DNA from: Methylococcaceae bacterium
GTDB lineage: Bacteria; Pseudomonadota; Gammaproteobacteria; Methylococcales; Methylomonadaceae
Length of the DNA: 23,577 bases
Assembly (NCBI GenBank): GCA_021647145.1
Contig: JAKIVF010000049.1
Coordinates: forward strand, 1-23,577
Direction: 5' to 3'
Shown here: in pieces, positions 15,467 to 22,531 of the stretch
Position numbering within the stretch: the first letter of the stretch is position 1
How the letters are laid out: each line of letters begins with the position of its first letter
Made by a program: the position numbers and the translations under genes
Notes under the pieces: model-generated
Databases searched by the model: none
The model's input: the letters and a program-made list of their open reading frames with translations, nothing else
Told to the model about the DNA's origin: nothing

Positions 15467-15754
15467 TCAGACAAAAACATCAAATTCAATATTTTGGATT
15501 TGATTCCGATGAGAGAAAATCAATTGTTTTTTGTTATCACGAGATAATTTCTTAATCTCTATTTCTCTTTTTGTAGCAGAACTTCTATTATGTCCTTCTT
15601 CTAAATAAACCAGTTTTTCAGGTTTTCGACCTCTAAAATATTTTGCACCTTTTTGTGCAACATGTTGTGCATATCGCTTTTCCACATCATTACTGATACC
15701 AGTATAAAGAGACTCGTCAGAACAATATATGATGTAAACACCCCAATCGCACAT
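15467..15754 (-). CDS. GIY-YIG domain protein (YhbQ-like)
   Basis: A 95-residue single-domain GIY-YIG protein. The signature is VYIIYC (residues 6-11), then LYTGISNDVEKRYAQHV (16-32), containing the YxG half and the catalytic Arg of the family, and KLVYLEEGHNRSSATKREIEIKKLSRDNKKQLI with the conserved Glu (in KREIEIK). Small proteins of this kind have been linked to nuclease activity, but their cellular role is unsettled. The ATG is 2 nt after the stop of the upstream membrane-protein gene, so the two are translationally coupled. Confidence 0.88.
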   Translation of the reverse strand: MCDWGVYIIYCSDESLYTGISNDVEKRYAQHVAQKGAKYFRGRKPEKLVYLEEGHNRSSATKREIEIKKLSRDNKKQLIFSHRNQIQNIEFDVFV

Positions 15755-15756
15755 GC

Positions 15757-16035
15757 TTATTTATTTTTAGGTCCTATTTTTAAATTAAAGATAGCTGCAA
15801 CTGAAAAAGCAACTACAATATATGCATATCGCGCTATATACATTAATAGTGTATTTCGACCATGCATAGCAGCATCTTTAATCTGTGGATTAATAAAATA
15901 AGTCCAGAACAAAGCGATTGCAAAGTAAACCATAATACCCGTTATTGCCCAGTATAAGGGGTTTCTACCATATTTTGGTGCATTATTATAAAACCAAACT
16001 AAAATAAAAATTGCTACAACAGAACCAATAATCAT
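15757..16035 (-). CDS. Small inner-membrane protein, function unknown
   Basis: A 92-residue protein with three likely membrane helices: residues 2-15 (IIGSVVAIFILVWF), about 28-48 (YWAITGIMVYFAIALFWTYFI) and about 64-84 (LMYIARYAYIVVAFSVAAIF). It has short charged loops and a Lys-rich end. I do not recognise the family. It lies between the Hsp70 gene (51 nt upstream) and the GIY-YIG gene (2 nt downstream) and is probably part of the same transcript. Confidence 0.65.
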   Translation of the reverse strand: MIIGSVVAIFILVWFYNNAPKYGRNPLYWAITGIMVYFAIALFWTYFINPQIKDAAMHGRNTLLMYIARYAYIVVAFSVAAIFNLKIGPKNK

Positions 16036-16086
16036 AGTGTCTAACCTGTTTGTATTAAAAATGATAAAGAAGTGAGTGTCCTTTAA

Positions 16087-18096
16087 TCAATCATCCCCAG
16101 CACGCACATCAAACTCAATTTTCCACCGATGTGAATCTTGCTGAGAGACAGCATGCAATTCCAATGTCCCTACCTCTGTGACTGCTGCACTCAAATGTAC
16201 AGGAATAACCTCGCCCGCATTATGACCTTCTTCAGGTAAGGTTATTTCAATTTCATCTAACTCTTCTAATTCTTCATCCGTCCAATAATCAAGACGAGTA
16301 CCCACTTTATCATCTCTGCGAATAGTTGAAGCAAAAAATCTAAAACGGACTGGTTCACCTATCACTAAACCAAATTCATCATCATGCACCGCTTCCTCCG
16401 TCCCCTCTTCCATTCCGAAGGGGGCAATACATAATGCTTCAACTTCTGCTGCCATTCCCGGCACTGCAGGCATAGCACTTTCAACACCCACATAATACGC
16501 GGCAGCTGTTCCTCCTTTTATCCGCACGCCCTTCCCTTGCCGAACTACACCATAATATGCCGCTCCCTTAGCAACGGCTAAATCAAGATCAGCACCTTCC
16601 AATAGTCTTGCTTCTGGTGCTTGTTCTGAAACCAACCATGAGTTCAGTGTTTTTATGAGTTTATCTGATAATATATCGGCTTTTAATACACCACCATTAA
16701 AAAGAATGGCTGTTGGGTGAAGAAACGTAGCATTTTCAGGAAGTTCAACATGTTCAAAATCTTCAACAGACGATAACTGTTTAGCTAAAAATGCCGCAAG
16801 GTGGCGGGTAATTCCAGCATCTTGTGCATAAGGTAAGCCTTTGGTTCTTAAACCTGACCGTGTTTTTGATACAGGCCTTTCACTAACAGGAACTTCAGGT
16901 AAAAAGCCAGCCACTAATACATTGTCAACTTCTTCTCGTGTTAATTCTGATCGTAAAGTCCCACCAATCAGTGATGACCCTCGGCTAGGAACAACCAAAG
17001 GAACATTATCCATTTCTTGATTATTAAAGATTTTTTCTTTTGCATCTCGGCATGCATGGGTTAAAGCTTGGACTTGCCATGGCTCCAGGCGATTTCCACT
17101 TTCCTGCTCCATTTTAGCTTTAATGGTATAGGCTAATGCCAAATCCATATTGTCGCCACCTAGTAGAATATGATCTCCTACAGCAATACGCGTTAATTCT
17201 AAATTCCCCTCTTGGTCGGTAACTGCAATAAGGGATAAATCTGTAGTACCCCCCCCCACATCAATCACTAAAATCACATCACCTACATTGACATGGTTTC
17301 GCCAATCACCTAGGCTATTATCAATCCAGCTATACAATGCAGACTGAGGCTCTTCTAATAAAAGGGCTTGGTTCAAGCCAATAGCTTTTGCTGCTTCAAC
17401 TGTTAATTCTCTGGCTGCTGGATCAAATGATGCCGGGACAGTAATAATTAAATCCTGCTCTTCTAATGGAGCATTAGGATGTTTATTTCCCCATGCTTCT
17501 TTCAAATGTTGCAAATAAGCTTTGGTTGCTTCAAAGGGGGAGATTCTATCCACATCTTCAGGGGCTTCCGAAGGTAAAATAGGTTCTTTACAATCAACGC
17601 CTGCGTGACATAACCAGCTTTTAGCACTAGACACCAAACGAATGGGTGTTTTACTGCCTAAATCACGCGCTATCTCACCCACTAAATATTGTGGTTGTTC
17701 TGACCAGGGCAGACTAGTTGAGCCTTCAGTAGTTTCAGCCTCATGAGCCAAATATAAAAATGAAGGGAGTTGGTTTTTATCATCAACTACCCCAGGAGAT
17801 GTTAACTGGGGGATAGCCATCACTTCTTGCGTTAACTCATCTTCGTCTTTGCTTAAATCAACATAAGATAAGACACAGTGAGTCGTTCCCAAATCTATAC
17901 CAACTGAATATTTACCACCTTCACTATCAGTTGATTCAGAACTTATAGATTCAGCAGATAAAGAAGACAAATCATCTGCTGAGTTCTCTTTTTTTCCCTC
18001 TGTGGGTTGCTCATCACTATCTTGTTGAATCTTTTCATTTTCGTCGGATTCGGAGCTTGATTCACCTTTGTTGACATGTCCAAACAAACCACTCAC
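16087..18096 (-). CDS. Hsp70-family ATPase with acidic N-terminal extension
   Basis: A 669-residue Hsp70-like protein. The first 60 or so residues are a Ser/Glu/Asp-rich low-complexity extension. The actin-like ATPase domain follows: phosphate-1 YSVGIDLGTTHCVLSYVD (63-80), phosphate-2 VILVIDVGGGTTDLSLIAV (274-292) and the adenosine motif TAILFNGGVLKADILSDKL (462-480). The C-terminal part (about 530-669) is beta-rich and does not look like a standard DnaK substrate-binding domain plus lid. The ATG overlaps the stop of the DUF2760 gene by 4 nt, so the two are coupled. This pairing is a recurrent one in gammaproteobacteria; the cellular client is unknown. It should not be taken for the main DnaK. 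Confidence 0.9.
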   Translation of the reverse strand: MSGLFGHVNKGESSSESDENEKIQQDSDEQPTEGKKENSADDLSSLSAESISSESTDSEGGKYSVGIDLGTTHCVLSYVDLSKDEDELTQEVMAIPQLTSPGVVDDKNQLPSFLYLAHEAETTEGSTSLPWSEQPQYLVGEIARDLGSKTPIRLVSSAKSWLCHAGVDCKEPILPSEAPEDVDRISPFEATKAYLQHLKEAWGNKHPNAPLEEQDLIITVPASFDPAARELTVEAAKAIGLNQALLLEEPQSALYSWIDNSLGDWRNHVNVGDVILVIDVGGGTTDLSLIAVTDQEGNLELTRIAVGDHILLGGDNMDLALAYTIKAKMEQESGNRLEPWQVQALTHACRDAKEKIFNNQEMDNVPLVVPSRGSSLIGGTLRSELTREEVDNVLVAGFLPEVPVSERPVSKTRSGLRTKGLPYAQDAGITRHLAAFLAKQLSSVEDFEHVELPENATFLHPTAILFNGGVLKADILSDKLIKTLNSWLVSEQAPEARLLEGADLDLAVAKGAAYYGVVRQGKGVRIKGGTAAAYYVGVESAMPAVPGMAAEVEALCIAPFGMEEGTEEAVHDDEFGLVIGEPVRFRFFASTIRRDDKVGTRLDYWTDEELEELDEIEITLPEEGHNAGEVIPVHLSAAVTEVGTLELHAVSQQDSHRWKIEFDVRAGDD

Positions 18097-18752
18097 AATT
18101 CAACCTCTGCCGCTGCTACAATTTTTGCATTATGCCCTTGTGTTAATTTAGGCAACCGAACATCCGTAACTTTCCAACCCTTATGAATTAATAAACCAGA
18201 AAAAGGTGCTTTACCAACAATATTACCCGTTAGACGAACTTCCGATGCATTAAACCCTTTCGCTAAAGTCACTTTACTGCCTTCCTGTTCTGAACGGACA
18301 GTTTTTAAAGTAAAATATTCATTGATAGCTTTATTGCAACCTTCATGTACAACACGTGCTGCAACACCAATATCGGCATCACTATAACTAGAAATATCTT
18401 CTTTAATAAAATCAATAAACCGTGCATCTTTTTGCAATATACTTAATAACTGAAGGGCAGCGTCAGATGACGCTTCCTTTAATACAACAGGTTCAGGGGC
18501 TGGTGCCTGAACTATTTTTTCAACTTCAACTATTTTTTCAACAACCTTAACTTCTGGTTCAACTGGAACTGCAGCTAAAATCGCCTTATCTTCCGCTGAT
18601 TTTTTAGCTCTCCTTGCCATACTGATAATCATTGCTAATAAAACAAAAATCAGTATGAGTGCTAAAACGATGACCGTAACTATTAAATAGACATGCCATA
18701 AATCAAATGTCGACGGCATTAAAGATAAATCAATTGCATAATTTTTATTCAT
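18093..18752 (-). CDS. DUF2760 membrane-anchored protein
   Basis: A 219-residue protein with one N-terminal membrane helix (about residues 20-44, HVYLIVTVIVLALILIFVLLAMIIS), a basic stop-transfer segment (RRAKKS), a Val/Glu/Pro linker with a KIVEVEKIV heptad-like stretch (about 62-90), and a globular DUF2760-type domain from about 97 (ALQLLSILQKDARFIDFIKEDI) to the end, including GKAPFSGLLIHKGWKV. The C-terminal domain most likely faces the cytoplasm. It overlaps the Hsp70 gene by 4 nt, so it probably recruits that ATPase to the membrane (inference). Confidence 0.82.
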   Translation of the reverse strand: MNKNYAIDLSLMPSTFDLWHVYLIVTVIVLALILIFVLLAMIISMARRAKKSAEDKAILAAVPVEPEVKVVEKIVEVEKIVQAPAPEPVVLKEASSDAALQLLSILQKDARFIDFIKEDISSYSDADIGVAARVVHEGCNKAINEYFTLKTVRSEQEGSKVTLAKGFNASEVRLTGNIVGKAPFSGLLIHKGWKVTDVRLPKLTQGHNAKIVAAAEVEL

Positions 18753-18802
18753 AACTATTTGATAATTTAGATAATATATTTCAAACCCTCGTTTGAGGTA
18801 TT

Positions 18803-19183
18803 TTATTGACCTGCAGCACGGGCTGCTTCAGCAAACATTAATTGTTTTAAAACACGACGTGTAATCGTTATGCGCATTTTTTTCAAATGACGATCTGCTA
18901 TCACTTCAGGTACTTTTGCATCAACATAAGCTTTTCTCATTTTAGACAGCACAGTTTCACATTGTTTAATAATGGCATCCGTTGCACTACGAGATTCAAT
19001 TTTGGCATACCCTTCTTTTTGCATCTCAGTCCCTACACACTTTTTATACTCTACCTGAGATAGCTGAATTTTTTTTATTGTCTCTTCAGATAAAGTTGTT
19101 CCTTTCCACTCTTCCTTCACTTCTTTAGCTTGCATCGTCATTGAAGATAAGAGTAAAGCTAAAAATAAAAATCTTTTCATCAT
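18803..19183 (-). CDS. Small secreted protein, function unknown
   Basis: The product has 126 residues from the ATG at 19183, with a signal peptide MMKRFLFLALLLSSMTMQA. The mature part is helical, with two Cys residues that could form a disulfide (YKKCVGTEMQ and AIIKQCETVL) and a basic C-terminal helix (HLKKMRITITRRVLKQLMFAEAARAAGQ). The AAAGGA ribosome-binding site fits the second ATG (19180) slightly better than the first. The frame is open to 19240, but that part has no signal-like character and is rejected. I do not recognise the family. Confidence 0.7.
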   Translation of the reverse strand: MMKRFLFLALLLSSMTMQAKEVKEEWKGTTLSEETIKKIQLSQVEYKKCVGTEMQKEGYAKIESRSATDAIIKQCETVLSKMRKAYVDAKVPEVIADRHLKKMRITITRRVLKQLMFAEAARAAGQ

Positions 19184-19243
19184 ATTTTCCTTTAAAATTG
19201 TTATATCAATTTCCGTAATTTTACTCGAACTAAGCACCATTTC

Positions 19244-20527
19244 CTAAAATATACAATTATTAATCTTTTTGCTTGTTATTTTTTTATACTTATAAACTAT
19301 TGCCATTGATAAACTTCGTACCATCATAAACCCTAACATCGCTATCCATAATCCTTCGTTACCCAATTCCTGAGTAAAGTACCATAAGGGGAAAAATACG
19401 CAAAATAATGAAAAAAGCATCGTATTTTTCATTTCCTTAGTTAGCATTAATCCAATAAAAACACCATCAAAAAGATAACAAAGAAATGAAACTAAAGGCA
19501 TTATAATTAACCAAGGTAAATAAATAAAAGCTATTTCCCGTACATTATCCAGTCCTGTTAACAAATTAATTATCTGTTGACCAAAAATAAAATATAACCC
19601 AGAAAAAAGAAGTGCAACAACAAAAGACCATAAACACGACGTTAAAATAGCTTGCTGACCTAATACCTTATTTTTTGCTCCCTTTGCTCGCCCAACTACG
19701 GCTTCAGCTGCATGAGCAAACCCATCTAAAGCATAAGCCATAAAAGTTTGAAAATTTAGTAAAACTGCATTTGCTGCTAAAATTATCGCGCCCATTTTTG
19801 CACTTTGTGCCGTAAAAAAAGCAAATGCAAAAATCAAACACCAGGTTCTAACAAAAATATGGCTATTGATTAGAAGCATCGCTTTATATTTATCAAAACT
19901 AGTTAAGTAAGCCCATCTCCAAAAAAAACGTTGTTTCTTTATATAAAGGTATGTACCTAGTAACGCAATAGCTAAACCAAAATATTCAGCGATAACAGAG
20001 GCTAGCGCCACCCCTTTAACTTGCATATTAAGATGATATACAAACAACAAATCTAAACCAATATTAAGTAAATTTGTCATCACAACGACAACAAATGGCA
20101 TTGCTACATTTTGTCTACCTAAAAACCAACCCATCAAAACATATAAACACAGGGTTGCTGGTGTACTCCATATTCTGATTTCGAAATATTGTAAAGCCAG
20201 GTTTTCAACACTTGTATCACTCTCAAGTAGCCAAAAACTGATAAACCCAATAGTTTGACGAAATAACAACAACAAAGCTGAAATAATCAAAGCTAATACA
20301 ATGGCTCTAATCAGTATCCCATTGATCTCAACTGTATTATTTTTTCCAAATGCTTGCGCTGTAAGCCCGGTCGTTCCCATTCGAAAAAAACCAAAGCCCC
20401 AAAAAATAAAGCTAAAAATCAACCCACCAAGCGCAACAGCAGCTAAAAACTGTTCAGAATCTAAATGTCCTAATACAGCAGTATCTACTAAGCCTAATAA
20501 TGGGGTAGATATATTGGTTAAAATCAT
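19244..20527 (-). CDS. dinF: MATE-family efflux protein, DinF type
   Basis: A multidrug/organic-compound antiporter in the inner membrane with about 12 hydrophobic segments over 427 residues. The N-terminal STPLLGLVDTAVLGHL and FGFFRMGTTGLTAQAFG are characteristic of DinF. The ATG at 20527 falls inside the first conserved block; in-frame codons upstream encode KLFKHRLILKLAVP, matching the usual beginning of TM1, yet there is no ATG, GTG or TTG before the in-frame TAG at 20594-20596. The real start may be a rare CTG (20587) or ATT (20584) after an AGG, which would give the family's usual length of about 447 residues. The DUF1244 gene lies upstream on the same strand. Confidence 0.87.
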   Translation of the reverse strand: MILTNISTPLLGLVDTAVLGHLDSEQFLAAVALGGLIFSFIFWGFGFFRMGTTGLTAQAFGKNNTVEINGILIRAIVLALIISALLLLFRQTIGFISFWLLESDTSVENLALQYFEIRIWSTPATLCLYVLMGWFLGRQNVAMPFVVVVMTNLLNIGLDLLFVYHLNMQVKGVALASVIAEYFGLAIALLGTYLYIKKQRFFWRWAYLTSFDKYKAMLLINSHIFVRTWCLIFAFAFFTAQSAKMGAIILAANAVLLNFQTFMAYALDGFAHAAEAVVGRAKGAKNKVLGQQAILTSCLWSFVVALLFSGLYFIFGQQIINLLTGLDNVREIAFIYLPWLIIMPLVSFLCYLFDGVFIGLMLTKEMKNTMLFSLFCVFFPLWYFTQELGNEGLWIAMLGFMMVRSLSMAIVYKYKKITSKKINNCIF

Positions 20528-20644
20528 TGGGACTGCTAATTTTAAAATTAACCGATGTTTGAATAGTTTGTTTTCTTTAATAATCAGTGAAGCCTAATAA
20601 TTGAAACACTAAATATATTTTTGACTCGCAATATTTCGAAAACA

Positions 20645-20953
20645 TTACTCTATCTCATCACTTTTTATTCGTCTTTTTTCAAAAGCTGCTAACTGTTCTG
20701 CAGTAGCTTCTTGCTGAAATTTATCTTTCCATTCGCTATATGGCATTCCATAAACTTGTTCTCTTGCCTCCTCGTAATTTAAGATTACTCCTTGTTCCCC
20801 TGCTGCAGATACCATCCATTTTGACAAACAGTTTCTACAAAAACCAGCTAGAATCATTAAATCAATATTTTGAACATCCGTATTTTTTTGCAAATGAGAA
20901 ACTAAATGCCTAAAAGCGGCGGCTTCTAACTCTGTTTTTGTTAATTTATCCAT
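20645..20953 (-). CDS. DUF1244 family protein
   Basis: A 102-residue cytoplasmic protein. Residues 1-50 (KTELEAAAFRHLVSHLQKNTDVQNIDLMILAGFCRNCLSKW) carry the family's DVQNIDLM and AGFCRNCLSKW signature, including the paired Cys of FCRNC. The second part, YEEAREQVYGMPYSEWKDKFQ, is also conserved in DUF1244. Its function is not known; the CxxC pair could bind metal. GGAG lies 6 nt before the ATG at 20953, so that start is preferred over the ATG at 20956 or the TTG at 20965. Confidence 0.88.
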   Translation of the reverse strand: MDKLTKTELEAAAFRHLVSHLQKNTDVQNIDLMILAGFCRNCLSKWMVSAAGEQGVILNYEEAREQVYGMPYSEWKDKFQQEATAEQLAAFEKRRIKSDEIE

Positions 20954-21041
20954 CATTCTCTCCAAAAAAATTAATATTCTAGCAGAAACCTTTGTAATCT
21001 CATGTATAATTACAAGGTTACCAATTCAATAATGCAAGAAA

Positions 21042-21359
21042 ATGGAAATCCATAGCTCTTCTTTGGCTTACATCCCCAAAAAGATTGAAGCAAAGAAAAA
21101 TAATGCAAACAAACCTTTTACTCCTAATGAAGTTGGTTTAAAAGAACCTGCTTTGGCAAAGTCACAATCAAAGCCTCATTCAACTAGTATTTCAAATATT
21201 TCTAATATCGACGCTATTTCTAATGGTATAAACAAGAGGCAACCAGCTTTATTAAATACTCAATCAAATCGTGCATTAAACGCTTATATCCAAGAAAATA
21301 TCCAGCCTTTAAAAGACCAACACTCTGAACTAGTATCTAGAGTTGACTTTTATATCTAA
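21042..21359 (+). CDS. Small hydrophilic protein, function unknown
   Basis: A 105-residue protein, low in hydrophobic residues and probably disordered over its first 75 residues (rich in Ser, Asn, Lys and Pro, with SISNISNIDAISNGINK as a short imperfect repeat). It has a more structured C-terminus, ALNAYIQENIQPLKDQHSELVSRVDFYI. It has no signal peptide or Cys. The ribosome-binding site is weak (CAAGAAA). It lies 52 nt before ispZ and divergent from the DUF1244 gene. The gene is likely real because its codon use matches its neighbours and its tail is well ordered, but I do not recognise a family. Confidence 0.55.
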   Translation: MEIHSSSLAYIPKKIEAKKNNANKPFTPNEVGLKEPALAKSQSKPHSTSISNISNIDAISNGINKRQPALLNTQSNRALNAYIQENIQPLKDQHSELVSRVDFYI

Positions 21360-21411
21360 AAATCACAAGATCAATCTTTAAAATAATTAACAGTTAAAAT
21401 TAATTCGCATC

Positions 21412-21948
21412 ATGAAGCAACTTTTTGAATTTATCCCTGTCATACTTTTTTTTATTACTTATAAGTTTTATGATATTTACATAGCCACTGCCGTTATTAT
21501 TGGAACAACTATCATTCAGGTTAGCCTTAGCTGGATTATTAATAAAAAAGTAGAACCTATGCAGTGGATAACATTAGGGCTTATTGTGATAATGGGCGGT
21601 GCAACACTCTATTTACGCGATGAACAATTTATAAAATGGAAATTAACTATTATAGAATGGTTGTTTGGGCTTGCTTTCCTAGGCAGTCAATTTTTTGGTA
21701 AAAAAACCTTTATTGAACGTATGATGGGGACAAGCTTAGAATTGCCGCCAGCCATCTGGAAAAGGCTAAATTTATTCTGGGCATTGTTCTTTATCAGTGT
21801 TGGTTTTATAAATATTTATGTGATGAAAAACTTCAATACTAATGACTGGGTCACCTTTAAAACCTTTGGTGTGCCAGGACTTATGATTGTTTTTATTGTT
21901 GTACAAATGCTTTTTATTTATAAACATATCCCTAAACCAAAGGAATAA
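21412..21948 (+). CDS. ispZ: Inner-membrane intracellular septation protein A (YciB/IspZ)
   Basis: A 178-residue membrane protein with five or six hydrophobic segments. The start MKQLFEFIPVILFFITYKFYDIYIATAVII and the later WKRLNLFWALFFISVGFINIYV and DWVTFKTFGVPG are diagnostic of YciB/IspZ. It acts in envelope maintenance and cell division in the inner membrane. yciI starts 5 nt after its stop, so the two are co-transcribed. Confidence 0.95.
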   Translation: MKQLFEFIPVILFFITYKFYDIYIATAVIIGTTIIQVSLSWIINKKVEPMQWITLGLIVIMGGATLYLRDEQFIKWKLTIIEWLFGLAFLGSQFFGKKTFIERMMGTSLELPPAIWKRLNLFWALFFISVGFINIYVMKNFNTNDWVTFKTFGVPGLMIVFIVVQMLFIYKHIPKPKE

Positions 21949-21953
21949 ATATT

Positions 21954-22256
21954 GTGTTATATGCAATTCTTAGTGAAGATGTTAATGATAGTCTTGAAAA
22001 AAGAAAATCAGCCCGTCCGACACATTTAAAAAGACTTGATGGCCTTCAAAATGAAGGTCGCCTTGTATTAGCAGGCCCCCATCCAGCTATTGATAGTAAT
22101 ACACCTGGCGAGGTAGGATTTAGCGGAAGTTTAGTTATTGCTGAATTCACTGATTTACAAGAAGCAAAAAACTGGGCAGATAACGATCCCTATGTTACGG
22201 CAGGTGTTTATAAACATGTTGTAGTAAAACCCTTTAAACAAATATATCCGAAATGA
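21954..22256 (+). CDS. yciI: YciI family protein
   Basis: A 100-residue ferredoxin-like fold protein. RPTHLKRLDGLQNEGRLVLAGPHP holds the family's conserved His in the R-x-x-H motif, and FTDLQEAKNWADNDPYVTAGVY holds the second conserved segment with its Asp. It begins at a GTG (21954) with AAGGA upstream, inside the end of ispZ. The stop overlaps the bolA start by 4 nt (ATGA). The family is thought to bind small ligands or act as a small enzyme; its function is not settled. Confidence 0.92.
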   Translation: MLYAILSEDVNDSLEKRKSARPTHLKRLDGLQNEGRLVLAGPHPAIDSNTPGEVGFSGSLVIAEFTDLQEAKNWADNDPYVTAGVYKHVVVKPFKQIYPK

Positions 22257-22519
22257 CAGCAGAACTTATTAAACAAAAGCTTAATCAAGCAATTAATCCA
22301 GAATCTATTGAAATAATTGATGATAGCGCTGCCCATGCAGGACATACTGGTGCAAGAAAAGGTGGCGGATATTTTAATGTTACGATTGTTGCAGAAGCAT
22401 TTAACGACAAAACCTTAGTTCAAAGGCATCAACTAATATATCAAGCACTCGGTGATATGATGAAAAGTGAAATTCACGCATTAGGTATTAATGCATTAAC
22501 TCCATCTGAAAACATTTAA
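22253..22519 (+). CDS. bolA: BolA family protein
   Basis: An 88-residue BolA-like regulator that partners monothiol glutaredoxins in iron-sulfur handling. The conserved helix-turn region IKQKLNQAINPESIEIIDDSAAHAGH, the strand YFNVTIVAEAF and the motif LVQRHQLIYQALGDMMKSEIHALGI are all present, including the invariant His in QRH. An Ala/Gly-rich loop (AHAGHTGARKGGG) lies where the metal-ligand loop sits. It is translationally coupled to yciI; ppiC follows 12 nt later. It could be named for either BolA or a BolA-like paralogue. Confidence 0.9.
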   Translation: MTAELIKQKLNQAINPESIEIIDDSAAHAGHTGARKGGGYFNVTIVAEAFNDKTLVQRHQLIYQALGDMMKSEIHALGINALTPSENI

Positions 22520-22531
22520 GGATCAAGTACA

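Noticed and set aside
18781..18796. TCAAAC-CCTC-GTTTGA hairpin between the small secreted protein and DUF2760 genes
   Set aside because: A perfect 6-bp stem, but with no U tract after it on either strand, so I could not support calling it a terminator.
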